A stretch of 64,000 bases of DNA from Candidatus Paceibacterota bacterium (GCA_035530615.1 DATKUL010000002.1:620001-684000), one strand, 5' to 3'; positions 45,709 through 55,279 are shown, counted from the stretch's first letter. Program-made: numbers and translations. The notes: generated from the letters alone by a model not told the origin.

Positions 45709-46767
45709 CTATTTCACAACCCACTGGGCATAAAAGAGTCCCAGCCCAAAAGCCACACAGAGTCCCGCAATAATCCAAAACCGAAGAACGATGGTCACTT
45801 CTCCCCAGCCACTCAATTCAAAATGATGCTGAAGAGGTGCCATTTTAAAGACTCGTTTGCCTCCGGAAATTTTGAAATAGAGTCTTTGAATGATTACGGA
45901 AGCCGTGATGATGACGAATAGCCCGCCCAGCGGAATGAGAAGCAATTGAGTACGCAATGTGGCGGCAAGTCCAGCGAGGGCGCCGCCCAGGGCAAGTGAT
46001 CCAGTATCCCCCATAAATATTTTGGCCGGCGATGCGTTCCACCAGAGAAAGCCCGTACACGCGCCAGCAAGTGAAGCAGAGAGCACCGCCAGATCAAGCG
46101 GATCGCGGACCTGATAGCAATTAAGTCCCGGAGTTACTGCACATCCCTCACCAAACTCCCACACGCCTATTAAAAGGAATGAAAGAAACGTCATAACGGA
46201 AGCTCCAGTTGCCAATCCGTCGAGGCCATCCGTGAGATTTACACCATTGCTTGTTGATGTAACCATTATGACAATCCAAATAACAACGAGAACAGCACCT
46301 AGCTTGATGGAGGTGTCGCGAACAGTTGAAAGATAGAGTGAGAGTGGAGTAAATCCATCTTTGTCAGCAAAATGAATTCCAAGTGCACCAAAGACGGCTG
46401 CAAAAATCGTCTGACCTAAAATCTTCTGTCGACCAGTAAGGCCAAGTGATTTCTGCCGCGAAACCTTCAACCAATCATCCATGAAACCGAGGATGCCTAG
46501 GGAGATGATGAGACCAATAACCAACAGTGCAGAGATACTCACGCTTACTCGAGTCACAATATGACTCAAGAAAAAACCTACCAGCGATGCGAAAATAATA
46601 ATGATTCCACCCATGGTGGGTGTCCCGCGTTTAGTGTGATGGCTACTTGGCCCATCGTCTCTTATTATTTGCCCATAACCTTTTTTCGCGAGGACCCGAA
46701 TGAGGACGGGGGTTCCAAAGAGGCTCACAAAAAGCGCGATAGCTCCCGCAATTAGGATTTCTCTCAC
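45709..46767 (-). CDS. mraY: Phospho-MurNAc-pentapeptide transferase
   Basis: MraY forms lipid I from undecaprenyl phosphate at the inner membrane. The 352-aa protein has about ten membrane helices with the catalytic and magnesium motifs GFMDDWLKVS, LTDGLDGLATG and FMGDTGSLALGG, and the HHFEL segment near the C-terminus. It starts 10 nt after murF. Confidence 0.97.
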   Translation of the reverse strand: MREILIAGAIALFVSLFGTPVLIRVLAKKGYGQIIRDDGPSSHHTKRGTPTMGGIIIIFASLVGFFLSHIVTRVSVSISALLVIGLIISLGILGFMDDWLKVSRQKSLGLTGRQKILGQTIFAAVFGALGIHFADKDGFTPLSLYLSTVRDTSIKLGAVLVVIWIVIMVTSTSNGVNLTDGLDGLATGASVMTFLSFLLIGVWEFGEGCAVTPGLNCYQVRDPLDLAVLSASLAGACTGFLWWNASPAKIFMGDTGSLALGGALAGLAATLRTQLLLIPLGGLFVIITASVIIQRLYFKISGGKRVFKMAPLQHHFELSGWGEVTIVLRFWIIAGLCVAFGLGLFYAQWVVK

Positions 46768-46777
46768 TCTTCGTCAC

Positions 46778-48172
46778 TCACCTTTCGGTCCCAGTTGTCC
46801 CCAGTTGCTCCCAGCGTTTCATCAAGTCTTCAGCCAATTCTTCCATTTGTTCTGCACGAGAGGCCTTAACTAAAACAACATCGCCAGGAGAAAAATGTTC
46901 CGCGACAAAGAGCGCATCGGACTTATTTTTAGGAAAGTGCACAACCATCTCCGCTCCGGTAGATGGAAGATCCTGCGCATAACCAGGCTCATTCACGCAC
47001 ACTAGATGGTCTATTCCCAAGGATTGCGCTAAGGCGCCTATCTTAGCGTGCTCATTTTTGGAGGACGCTCCCAACTCGTGCATCTTCCCAAGGAAAGCCC
47101 ATGATTGACCACCGCGCTCCTGCGCAAAAAGTGAGAGCGTTCGGAGAGCCGCTGCCGTGGATTCTGGATTCGCGTTGTACGCGTCATTGATAAGGAGCAG
47201 ATCATTCAACTCGTGCAGTTCCATTCGCCACTTATTTCGCATTTCTGCGGTAGATAAACCACCAGCAATTAAGTCCAGGGGGATATGAAGTGCGGTACAA
47301 ACACTCGCGGCAGCAAGAGCATTTGGGATCTGGTGTGCGCCTATGAGTCGAAGTGCTACCGCTGCCCTTCCATCGGGCGTCACTAAATCGAAATGTGCTC
47401 TTCCCTCTCGAATATCGATGTCCGTAGCGCGTACCTGCGCTTCATGTGTTTGACCAAAAGTTAGAACCTTCAAATCTAGTCCGTTTGCCATTTTTGGCGT
47501 GAGTTCATCATACCTACCCAGTATTGCCGTGCCACCTTCACGGAGATTATGGATAATTTCCGACTTTGCCTGCGCAATCGCCTCTCTCGACCCAAATTCA
47601 CCCGAATGCGCGCTTCCAATTTCAAGAATCACTCCGATATCAGGCTCCACAATCTCACAAAGGACTTGGATGTCACCTATGTGACGGGCTCCCATTTCCA
47701 CTACGCAGTATTTAGTCCTTTCAGTGCAATGCAAAAGCGTGATCGGAACGCCTAATTCATTATTGAAGCTACCTGATGACGCAACCGTCTCGCCGTGGAG
47801 GCTAAGTACCCAGGCGAGCAAATCTTTAGTTGTCGTTTTGCCTTGCGATCCAGTGATTCCTATAACTGTCATGGAGGTAAGTCTTTGTCGAACAAAATGG
47901 GCGAGGACGCCCAGGGCCACCAAAACATCATCCACAACAATGCATGCGACATCCAATTTTCTAGTAGAAAATACGAGTACTGCACCATTCTCAATTGCAT
48001 CGGGCGCAAAGATGTGACCATCAGCATATTCGCCTTTGAGGGCTAGAAAGATCGACCCAGGTTCCACTGCCCTCGAATCAAACGAAGGTGCTCGAGTCAC
48101 GAGTAGATCGTTCGGAGCGAAAAGCTCTCCGCCTACGATCGCGGAAATATCCCCGGCAGTTAACTCGATCAT
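46778..48172 (-). CDS. murF: UDP-MurNAc-tripeptide-D-alanyl-D-alanine ligase
   Basis: MurF adds the D-Ala-D-Ala dipeptide. The 464-aa protein has the ATP loop GITGSQGKTTTKDLL near residue 107, MGARHIGDI and NDAYNANPES. The ddl gene that makes its substrate is not in the window. ATG 48172 overlaps the murE stop. Confidence 0.96.
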   Translation of the reverse strand: MIELTAGDISAIVGGELFAPNDLLVTRAPSFDSRAVEPGSIFLALKGEYADGHIFAPDAIENGAVLVFSTRKLDVACIVVDDVLVALGVLAHFVRQRLTSMTVIGITGSQGKTTTKDLLAWVLSLHGETVASSGSFNNELGVPITLLHCTERTKYCVVEMGARHIGDIQVLCEIVEPDIGVILEIGSAHSGEFGSREAIAQAKSEIIHNLREGGTAILGRYDELTPKMANGLDLKVLTFGQTHEAQVRATDIDIREGRAHFDLVTPDGRAAVALRLIGAHQIPNALAAASVCTALHIPLDLIAGGLSTAEMRNKWRMELHELNDLLLINDAYNANPESTAAALRTLSLFAQERGGQSWAFLGKMHELGASSKNEHAKIGALAQSLGIDHLVCVNEPGYAQDLPSTGAEMVVHFPKNKSDALFVAEHFSPGDVVLVKASRAEQMEELAEDLMKRWEQLGTTGTER

Positions 48173-49653
48173 GATCGTCCCTCAATTGCAGCGGCCATAA
48201 CTAATTTGTCATCGAATGGAAAGACTGCCCCGGCAATTTCTTGACCAATTTCGTGGCCTTTTCCCAGCACGATCACTAAGTCATCTGAACCGGCAAGGGA
48301 TACTGCGTACTCGATCGCCCGTTGGCGATCAGTAATGACTCGACTTGGCTCACCAATACTCAGATTGCTAGTCATATCCTTTAAAATCTCATCCGGATCC
48401 TCCGACCGCGGGTTGTCACTCGTGAAAACGGCGACATGACTTCCATTCAAGAGAGCACGCCCCATGATGGGCCGCTTGCTCTTATCTCGGTCGCCACCAC
48501 AACCCAGGACGGCGATAACTCTTCCGGATGTCATTGTCTTACACGTTTGGAGAACGCGTTCTACTGAATCAGGCGAATGCGCATAATCGATGAACGCAGC
48601 AAATGGCTGTCCAACATTCACGCTTTCAAGCCTGCCTCGAGCACCAGTCAGCGTCGGCAAAAGTGTCGATATCACAATGGGATCGACTCCACTTTGGTAC
48701 GCAAGGGCTACCGCCATAAGTGCGTTATCTAGATTGAATTCCCCATGCAAGGCAAGCATTCCTTCAATCAGCACGCCACCCACTCCGCGAATCAGAACGT
48801 CAAACCCATCTTGTTGCGGGGACGCAGAGACATAATGCCAATCTGCGCTCACGTCATTACGTGAGACGCGAACGACTTGAATCTCGCAATCACTCGCCAA
48901 CCGGGCACCGTAGGGGTCATCGATGTTAATTATGGCGACGTCAGAATACTCAAATGTGAAAAGTGAGGCTTTAGCTTGAAAGTACTCCTCCATCGATTGA
49001 TGAAAGTCCAGATGGTCCTGGGACAAATTGGAAAATGCAACTGCAGAGAAATGCGATCCGCGAATTCGCTCAAGAACTAATGCATGACTCGAGACTTCCA
49101 TGGCAAGGCGGTTAATGTGCCTTTCGTGCATAATCGACATGAGCGATTGAATGTCGGGACTCTCAGGTGTCGTTCTCGTGCTCTTAATGACTTCAGCGCC
49201 GATTCTCGTCTCTACAGTTCCAATCAAACCAGCATCATGGCCAGTGCCCCGCCAAATTTGATGGAGCAAAGTGGTGGTTGTAGTTTTGCCGTTGGTTCCA
49301 GTAATCCCCACACAGAACATTTCGCGCATTGGTTCGCGGTAAAACCAAGCGCTCAAAATCCCGGCAATCCGACGAGGATTTTCCACAACGAGGACAGGCA
49401 ATTCCGAAGCAATTTCCGCCCCGACGCTATCGGTCAAGATTGCCTTTGCCCCACGATTCTTGGCATCTAGACTAAAAATCGCTCCGTGCGTCTTCGCACC
49501 CGGAAGTGCAATAAAGAGATCTCCTACAATAATTTCGTTGCTTGCGTGCGACAAACCGGTAATCGATACATCGTTGGTTGGAAGTGGCACACCCAAGAAT
49601 ATAGCGATCGAATTAAGAGACCGTGGAAGTGAGAGGATTGGTCTCTCCATCAC
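48169..49653 (-). CDS. murE: UDP-MurNAc-L-Ala-D-Glu:meso-diaminopimelate ligase
   Basis: MurE adds the third stem-peptide residue. The 494-aa protein has GITGTNGKTTTTTLLHQ near residue 115 and, near residue 411, the DNPRSEDP motif that marks enzymes selecting meso-diaminopimelate rather than lysine. This tells the peptidoglycan type of the organism. ATG 49653 overlaps the ftsI stop by 4 nt. Confidence 0.97.
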   Translation of the reverse strand: MMERPILSLPRSLNSIAIFLGVPLPTNDVSITGLSHASNEIIVGDLFIALPGAKTHGAIFSLDAKNRGAKAILTDSVGAEIASELPVLVVENPRRIAGILSAWFYREPMREMFCVGITGTNGKTTTTTLLHQIWRGTGHDAGLIGTVETRIGAEVIKSTRTTPESPDIQSLMSIMHERHINRLAMEVSSHALVLERIRGSHFSAVAFSNLSQDHLDFHQSMEEYFQAKASLFTFEYSDVAIINIDDPYGARLASDCEIQVVRVSRNDVSADWHYVSASPQQDGFDVLIRGVGGVLIEGMLALHGEFNLDNALMAVALAYQSGVDPIVISTLLPTLTGARGRLESVNVGQPFAAFIDYAHSPDSVERVLQTCKTMTSGRVIAVLGCGGDRDKSKRPIMGRALLNGSHVAVFTSDNPRSEDPDEILKDMTSNLSIGEPSRVITDRQRAIEYAVSLAGSDDLVIVLGKGHEIGQEIAGAVFPFDDKLVMAAAIEGRS

Positions 49654-51461
49654 TTTTTCACCTTTCTTGAATTGACCAGAAGAAGCTGAGATTTCTTTAC
49701 TTGAGATTCATTAAGTGGATAAGGAATGACTTTTGTTCCGGTCGGTGGGACATGTCGCGATTGCAAGACAAAGGACATCACTTTCTTAAACACTGGACCG
49801 CCAAGCGTTCCACCCCAGTGGATACCTTGGGGGGCTTGAATTGTAACGCTAATGACATATCGAGGTTTATCCGCAGGGGCAAAGCCAATGAATGAGGCAG
49901 TGTAACCACGGTAACAACCGCACGTTTCATCCACTCGCTGTGCGGTGCCGGTCTTGCCGGCGACACGGTACCCAGGGATAGCAGCCTCAGGAGCGGTGCC
50001 TCGAGTAGAAACAACGCTTTCCATCATCAGTCTCAAATCACTTGCGGTTGATGAACTAATTACTCGAACGCTATCGCGAGATTTAGCTGGTGTGAAATGC
50101 CCATCCGAATCACTTGTACCCGCAATAACGGTTGGAGAGACCCTAATGCCATCATTTGCAATGGTGGCAAAAATACTCGTTGCTTGCATCGCGGTCACGG
50201 AATAGCCTTGCCCAAAAGCAACAGTGGGAGCAGTGGTTCCGCTCCAATTCGCAACATCTGGCAAAACGCCTTGGGATTCCCCGGGAAGTCCAGAACCCGT
50301 ATTCGTACCCACTCCGAATTTCCTTAAATAAGAATATAGGACGCTATTATCAAGTTTTTCGCCAATTTTAATTGCACCAACGTTGCTGGATGCGGCAAGG
50401 ATTCCTGTCGCCGTCAATCTTTCCGTGGGATGCTTTTCATGATCGCGGAAAGTCCGATTGGAAACTTTGAAAGCGTATGGAATAGTGAAGACTGTAGATG
50501 GCGTAATTGCTCCTTCCTCAATCGCGGCAGAGAGGGTCATCACTTTTCCAGTCGAACCAGGTTCGTAGACATCCTGGACTGATGGATTTCGCATCAAACT
50601 GAGTGGAACATTTCGAGTGTCATTTGGGTCATACGTTGGTGCAGTCGCATGAGCAAGAATATTTCCCGTTTTTGGATCCATCACGATGACTGTTCCGCTT
50701 ATTGCCTGAGAGGTTTTCACAGCCTGCGAAATGGCTTGAGATGCGACCCATTGAACATCCCTATCGATCGTCAATCTCAAAGTCGTCCCGGTCTTCGCCG
50801 AGACTAATTCTTCTTGAGAACCTGGTATTTCAGCCCCGTATCCATTTGCATAACTGTACTTTCCTTCAGTTCCGGTGAGCTGGGAATTCATACTTGACTC
50901 TAAACCAGCCGCTCCTATACCAGCTTGGTTTACAAAGCCGATCAGCGAAGCAATGAGCGATCCCGAAGGATATTCACGGGTATATCCGCGTTCGGGGTAA
51001 AAGCCAAAAAGCCGCTTAGACAAATCTTTCCGACTTAATTTATCGTTATACGCGGCGAAAGCATCCTTGAGGGCAATCCACCTGGCTGGAGTCACGTTTC
51101 TCGCAACCAAACTCCAACGGCGCCTGCCTGTAACCTGTGCCGCGACATCGCTCACTCTCATTGACAATATTGGCGCTGCTATCTCGGAGAATTTCTTAGG
51201 ATCGGAAATAAGGGTCTGATCCACCACAACGTTTATGGCGGCGACGCTTCTGGCTAACTCCACCCCGTTGATATCTGTAATCGCGCCACGCGGAGCCGGC
51301 ATAATCGAAATGGTCGACATCTCATTCGCCGCTCGAAGTGCAAATGCGTCTGCCTGTACCGCTTGAATATCCACTAGCCGAAGTGTGAACAAAGCTAGAA
51401 ACATTAATGTAATAACAATGAGAATTCCGATTCGCGAACGGGACAAAGAGAAATTTCCCAT
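49650..51461 (-). CDS. ftsI: FtsI, septal class B penicillin-binding protein
   Basis: FtsI crosslinks peptidoglycan at the septum. The 603-aa protein has one N-terminal membrane helix (residues 10-28), a dimerisation domain and a transpeptidase domain with SxxK at STGK near residue 302, SxN at SSN near 359 and KTG at KTGTAQ near 503. No PASTA domains follow. A CGC segment (DETCGCYRGY) beyond KTG adds two close cysteines. It starts 2 nt after ftsL. Confidence 0.96.
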   Translation of the reverse strand: MGNFSLSRSRIGILIVITLMFLALFTLRLVDIQAVQADAFALRAANEMSTISIMPAPRGAITDINGVELARSVAAINVVVDQTLISDPKKFSEIAAPILSMRVSDVAAQVTGRRRWSLVARNVTPARWIALKDAFAAYNDKLSRKDLSKRLFGFYPERGYTREYPSGSLIASLIGFVNQAGIGAAGLESSMNSQLTGTEGKYSYANGYGAEIPGSQEELVSAKTGTTLRLTIDRDVQWVASQAISQAVKTSQAISGTVIVMDPKTGNILAHATAPTYDPNDTRNVPLSLMRNPSVQDVYEPGSTGKVMTLSAAIEEGAITPSTVFTIPYAFKVSNRTFRDHEKHPTERLTATGILAASSNVGAIKIGEKLDNSVLYSYLRKFGVGTNTGSGLPGESQGVLPDVANWSGTTAPTVAFGQGYSVTAMQATSIFATIANDGIRVSPTVIAGTSDSDGHFTPAKSRDSVRVISSSTASDLRLMMESVVSTRGTAPEAAIPGYRVAGKTGTAQRVDETCGCYRGYTASFIGFAPADKPRYVISVTIQAPQGIHWGGTLGGPVFKKVMSFVLQSRHVPPTGTKVIPYPLNESQVKKSQLLLVNSRKVKK

Positions 51462-51463
51462 AC

Positions 51464-51868
51464 TTAACCTTTGGCGCCTACTGAACTCAATCCCGTTGCT
51501 GTCAGAGAAAGGAAACGCGGACTTAGTGAGGGAACCATTCCTGCAGCAATAGCTCGTTGCGCAAGAACCTCGGGAGAGGAGGCATTGGCGATCTTCCTCA
51601 TGACGGCTTCGCGCTGATCGCTAAGCGTCGTAGCTTGGGCCTGCAAACGTCGTAACTCAAAAGCATCCTGGGCCAGCATCGTATTTATCCCCAACAGAAG
51701 AAGGAGACCCACTACACCAACCAAAGAAAGAAAGATAACAAAAGCCTTCCGGTCCACCTGCTCGCCGCTTGATAAGTCAGGAACAAGGCGTAATGCAGTC
51801 CTTGGCCTTCGATCCGCAATCGTTGGTCTTGGGTCTCTCGGACGAGGCGCGAGAACAGTAAGCGCCAC
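51464..51868 (-). CDS. ftsL: FtsL-like division protein
   Basis: The 134-aa protein has a basic cytosolic end, one membrane helix (about residues 43-65) and a short coiled coil (about 68-95, FELRRLQAQATTLSDQREAV), the layout of FtsL, which bridges FtsQ and FtsWI. Sequence is weakly conserved in this family, so position between rsmH and ftsI carries weight. GTG 51868 overlaps the rsmH stop by one base (TAGTG). Confidence 0.85.
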   Translation of the reverse strand: MALTVLAPRPRDPRPTIADRRPRTALRLVPDLSSGEQVDRKAFVIFLSLVGVVGLLLLLGINTMLAQDAFELRRLQAQATTLSDQREAVMRKIANASSPEVLAQRAIAAGMVPSLSPRFLSLTATGLSSVGAKG

Positions 51869-52812
51869 TACGCAGCCAGCCTTTCAATCGCACGGAGTCT
51901 GACGGATTGCGATCTGGAATTTTCTGTCAATTCGTTCGCCGAAGGAGTCTCGCTGCTCTTCACTACTAATTTGAATTTCGCTGCTAATTCAGGGATTTCG
52001 ACTGGCAACTCTCTTGGGGTAAGAGACTGCGTTGCGGCCGAAAAGAAGTTTTTAACGATTCGATCTTCCAAAGATTGAAATGACATGACTACCAATCGGC
52101 CGCCAACACTCAAGGCATTCATCGACGCAGGAATTGCACGCGTTAGTACTTCAAGTTCGTCGTTTACTGCGATTCTTAAAGCCTGAAAGGTTCGCTTTGC
52201 CGGATTGCCGCCAGTTCGACGTGTGGCCGCGGGGATGCTCTCTTTAACAATGGCTGCCAATTCAGCCGTTGAGTTGAGAGGTGAAATCGCCCTTCTGCGA
52301 AGAATTGAATCAACAATGCGGGGAGCAAATCTCTCTTCTCCGTACTTTCGCAAAATCAAGATTAATTCGTCTCTACTTGCATAATTGACTAAGTCTGCTG
52401 CAGTGCGGCCTTGTGATCGATCCATTCGCATGTCTAATGGTGCATCTTGCGAATATGAGAATCCTCGCGCAGCTTCATCCACCTGCATTGAGGAGATCCC
52501 AAGATCAAAAAGTATTCCGTTTACTTTTGAGTATCCAAAATATTCAATGCAATTTTGAATGTCGTCGTAGATTGCATGAATCGGCTTGAATCGGTCACCG
52601 AATGAATGAAGACGGGATTTTGCAAGTTCGATCGCTTCAGCGTCGCGATCGATTCCAATGACACTGAGGTTTGAGTACTTAGTTAGGAGTGCCTCTGTAT
52701 GCCCACCAAGGCCAAGAGTTGCATCAACAACTACAGGACTTTCACTCCGTTCTATCGCGGGAGCAAGTAGTTCAATGCAACGTTCCAGCATCACGGACAC
52801 ATGTTGTGCCAT
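51868..52812 (-). CDS. rsmH: 16S rRNA m4C1402 methyltransferase RsmH (MraW)
   Basis: RsmH methylates N4 of C1402 in 16S rRNA, in the decoding centre, with S-adenosylmethionine. The 314-aa protein begins HVSVMLERCIELL and has the SAM loop VVDATLGLGGHTEALL, the GILFDLGISSMQVDEAARGFSY motif and FQALRIAVNDEL. GGGGGGAG precedes ATG 52812. A structured RNA occupies the gap to mraZ. Confidence 0.97.
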   Translation of the reverse strand: MAQHVSVMLERCIELLAPAIERSESPVVVDATLGLGGHTEALLTKYSNLSVIGIDRDAEAIELAKSRLHSFGDRFKPIHAIYDDIQNCIEYFGYSKVNGILFDLGISSMQVDEAARGFSYSQDAPLDMRMDRSQGRTAADLVNYASRDELILILRKYGEERFAPRIVDSILRRRAISPLNSTAELAAIVKESIPAATRRTGGNPAKRTFQALRIAVNDELEVLTRAIPASMNALSVGGRLVVMSFQSLEDRIVKNFFSAATQSLTPRELPVEIPELAAKFKLVVKSSETPSANELTENSRSQSVRLRAIERLAA

Positions 52813-52889
52813 CGTCTCCCCCCGTTCTTTCCCTCATCTGCTACGCATTAATAATTCATTGGTGATACTTCGAAGCACTTCTCTCCTCT

Positions 52890-52964
52890 GGTCACCGCCG
52901 ACCGACGGAACTTTTAACATCGGCACCGGGGAAGGGGTGCCGATCTTTAAGGTCGGCGGTGGCC
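52890..52964 (-). ncRNA. Structured leader between mraZ and rsmH (mraW RNA motif candidate)
   Basis: A 14-bp outer stem pairs 52890-52903 with 52951-52964 (one G-U pair). It encloses a perfect 9-bp hairpin, ATCGGCACC/GGTGCCGAT at 52919-52927 and 52936-52944, with an 8-nt loop. The two internal loop strands hold TTAAAG and GTTAAAAGTTCCGTC. A conserved mraW RNA motif is known in the same operon position in actinobacteria; I match it by location and general shape, not by a covariance model. There is no U-run, so it is not a plain terminator. The gap 52813-52988 has no gene. Confidence 0.7.
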
Positions 52965-52988
52965 ACAAGAGAGATCCACTCGATTTAA

Positions 52989-53420
52989 TTAGAAGAGTCC
53001 TGGGAATACCTCCTCCGATACGTCGGCAAATCCCTTTTCACGGTCGGCAAGGTATTCACGCCATGAAGTCGCATCCCATATTTCGACTCGAGTATTTGCG
53101 CCGATAACAACGCACTCTTTTTCGAGTCCTGCATAAGTACGCAGGCCCTGCGGAATAGTGACCCGTCCTTGACGATCAGGAATTTCATCGTGAGCGCCGG
53201 CAAACATGACACGCATGTAGTCGCGCGCGGATTTAGATGTGACGGGAGCTTGTCGCAGATTCTCAGTGATTGTTACGAACTCGGCGGCTGGAAAAACATA
53301 GAGACAACGCTCTTGCCCTTTCGTGATGACAAGTCCACTGGCCAATTCATCGCGGAATTTGGCCGGCAAAATAAGGCGACCCTTCTCATCCAGGCGCGGT
53401 TCGTGAGTGCCGAGAAACAT
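52989..53420 (-). CDS. mraZ: MraZ, transcriptional regulator of the dcw cluster
   Basis: MraZ binds repeats in its own promoter and represses the division and cell-wall cluster. The 143-aa protein has two SpoVT-AbrB-like halves with the paired motifs [16 protein letters not shown] (residues 11-26) and [13 protein letters not shown] (about 82-94). The first residues [10 protein letters not shown] fit the family. It is the first gene of the cluster and lies just after a run of 10-bp operator repeats. Confidence 0.96.
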   Translation of the reverse strand: MFLGTHEPRLDEKGRLILPAKFRDELASGLVITKGQERCLYVFPAAEFVTITENLRQAPVTSKSARDYMRVMFAGAHDEIPDRQGRVTIPQGLRTYAGLEKECVVIGANTRVEIWDATSWREYLADREKGFADVSEEVFPGLF

Positions 53421-53458
53421 ACTTTCTGGCTCCCTTCCCCAGGCCCAGCGTGTGATTC

Positions 53459-53530
53459 CCCCACTTTACTCCATTTCTCTCCCTTTTCAACCACCCTCCC
53501 CCATTCCCTCCCGCTTTCGCCCACTTCCTC
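53459..53530 (-). promoter_or_regulatory. mraZ promoter with seven 10-bp MraZ operator repeats
   Basis: On the minus strand GTGGG, GCGGG, ATGGG, GTGGT, AGGGA, ATGGA and GTGGG recur every 10 bp, matching the TGGGN-N5 repeats bound by MraZ in other bacteria but with more copies. They overlap a promoter: TTGAAA (53485-53490), a 16-bp spacer and TAAAGT (53463-53468). Transcription would begin near 53456, 36 nt before mraZ. Repressor binding would block both boxes. Confidence 0.8.
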
Positions 53531-53579
53531 CACCCGTCTTACTTCATCTTTTTTTTGCCTCCATGGCAGAGCAGACATG

Positions 53580-53608
53580 AAAAAAGGGATCTCGCGGAGC
53601 GAGATCCC
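53580..53608 (-). terminator. Intrinsic terminator after the DUF3040 gene
   Basis: GGGATCTCG and CGAGATCCC form a perfect 9-bp stem with a 5-nt loop. On the minus strand it is followed by six T residues. It separates the DUF3040 gene from the mraZ promoter. The rest of 53421-53645 outside this and the operator holds nothing that I recognise. Confidence 0.9.
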
Positions 53609-53645
53609 TGCAGTACGCGAATTACTAGATTCTTTTATCAGCAAC

Positions 53646-54005
53646 CTACTGGTCGAAGTTACGCCTCTCCCAGCGGTCTTCCAAACGTGAATTGAGCCTA
53701 CCCTTCTTGGTGCGGCGGTTTTTAGGTACCCGCAGGGCGCTTACGCCGGAAAGAGCCGAAATCGCCAGAGTGACTCCTGCCAGGGAGATCAAGAAACCTA
53801 AAATTCCCAGCGGGGTCATCTTCGAGATCAAACCAGCGAATATTGTCAATATCCCTACGATTGCCAGGGTCGCCCCCAGAAGAATCCGGTTGCGACCTGG
53901 ATAAAGGCGTGTTCCGGTGAGCGCAGAGAGAAGATGCGGATCATCCGCGGAGAGCGCTTCCTCCATCTGGGCAAGGAGTTTGCGCTCGTGCTCTGATAGC
54001 GACAC
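53646..54005 (-). CDS. DUF3040 membrane protein
   Basis: The 119-aa protein starts SLSEHERKLLAQMEEALSADDP, the DUF3040 signature found in actinobacteria, followed by two membrane helices (about residues 37-57 and 62-82) and a basic tail rich in Arg and Lys. The function is unknown; the family often sits beside mraZ or dinB, as here. The frame is open 20 codons further, but GTG 54005 has AAGGGG 6 nt upstream and gives the family start. It ends at its own terminator. Confidence 0.85.
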   Translation of the reverse strand: MSLSEHERKLLAQMEEALSADDPHLLSALTGTRLYPGRNRILLGATLAIVGILTIFAGLISKMTPLGILGFLISLAGVTLAISALSGVSALRVPKNRRTKKGRLNSRLEDRWERRNFDQ

Positions 54006-54109
54006 GTGAGACCCCTTCCACTTCATTACAACTTCTAGATCTACCTGCCTAACTAGGATCCACAATAGAACATCGAGGCGTTCAATGCATACTGGAAAGT
54101 AAAAAAGCC

Positions 54110-55279
54110 TTATTTCTCACCTTCACCTTTGACTAACCTCCCAGGCTTCACGCTGCCTGGACCAAAACGAGCCTGAGCTCGGTCCACGGCCCCCTCGGCT
54201 TCGCGCCAACCACGCTCGCGGGAGCCCAGAATCAACTGTTCGGGAGCGCCATACTGAAGATTCTCTAGGCTCACTCCCACTAACCGAAGGCGAGCACGAT
54301 CGATTCGAAGTGCTCCGTACAGACCTTTCACAATCTCATAAATGTCATGGGAGCTATCAGTTGCAAGTGGCAATGTCCTGGATCGGTTGATCGTTGTGAA
54401 ATCGGCAAATCGGACTTTAATGGAAATAGTTTTAGCAAAGAGAGATCTCTCTCGCAAACGGGCGGACGCTTTCTCACTCAGCCGCAGGTACTCCTTCAAA
54501 ATAATTTCTGGATCATCAATATCGCGCGAGAAAGTCTCTGCTGCGCTAATACTTTTTTCCGGTTCATCCGAAACAACGTCTCGATAATCGCGTCCCCACG
54601 CCAACTCAAAAAGCGAAGCGCCATTCGCCTCACCCAACGCACGTATTAAAGTCTCACGTGGTGTTTTCGCAACATCTTCAACTGTCCTTAAGCCTAAACG
54701 CTGAAGAGCTTCTGACGTTTTTGGACCAACTCCCCAAATTGCGGAGACTGACAAAGGATGAAGAAAAGTAAGTATCCGATCTGGTTGGATTTCGAGCATT
54801 CCATTTGGTTTGCATCGACTTGATGCGAGTTTGGCAATGAATTTAGAAGGCGCTATTCCTACCGAACACGTAATGCCCTCATCTTTCTCAACCCTTGCCC
54901 GAATTTCTGTTGCAATCTGACGGCCTGTACCTAACAATCGACGTGACCCGGTTACGTCGAGAAATGCTTCGTCCAATGAGATTGGTTCAACGTGTGGCGT
55001 GTACGAACGAAAAATCTCCATAATGTGTTCTGATATTTCGCTGTACCGAGAATGGTCCGGGACAACAAAAATTGCCTGCGGAGCCAATCGCTGAGCTCTT
55101 CCGACTGGCATTGCTGCATGAATTCCAAATGTTCGAGCCAAGTAATTAGCGGACAGAACAACTCCACGCGTGCCCGCTCCAACGACTACTGCTTTACCTT
55201 TCAACGTCGGATCGTCTCTCTCGGCGACTGAAGCGTAGAAAGCATCCATATCGACATGCAGGATGGTGGCAGTACTCAC
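54110..55279 (-). CDS. dinB: DNA polymerase IV (Y family)
   Basis: Pol IV copies past DNA lesions with low fidelity. The 389-aa protein has the catalytic acids in HVDMDAFYASV (Asp10 region) and SLDEAFLDVTG, YSEISEHIM, a helix-hairpin-helix segment VWGVGPKTSEALQRLG, the little-finger domain and a possible clamp motif EQLIL near 356. Since the active site is complete it is a true polymerase, not the inactive ImuB type often paired with DnaE2. GTG 55279 overlaps the dnaE2 stop (GTGA), so both come from one SOS message. Confidence 0.94.
   Translation of the reverse strand: MSTATILHVDMDAFYASVAERDDPTLKGKAVVVGAGTRGVVLSANYLARTFGIHAAMPVGRAQRLAPQAIFVVPDHSRYSEISEHIMEIFRSYTPHVEPISLDEAFLDVTGSRRLLGTGRQIATEIRARVEKDEGITCSVGIAPSKFIAKLASSRCKPNGMLEIQPDRILTFLHPLSVSAIWGVGPKTSEALQRLGLRTVEDVAKTPRETLIRALGEANGASLFELAWGRDYRDVVSDEPEKSISAAETFSRDIDDPEIILKEYLRLSEKASARLRERSLFAKTISIKVRFADFTTINRSRTLPLATDSSHDIYEIVKGLYGALRIDRARLRLVGVSLENLQYGAPEQLILGSRERGWREAEGAVDRAQARFGPGSVKPGRLVKGEGEK

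Noticed and set aside
52813-52988. Simple intrinsic terminator between mraZ and rsmH
   Set aside because: The stems are long but no U-run follows on the minus strand, and rsmH follows within the operon.
53273-53690. Extra genes in the mraZ upstream region on either strand
   Set aside because: The region is explained by a terminator and the decamer operator; the frames are low-complexity by-products.
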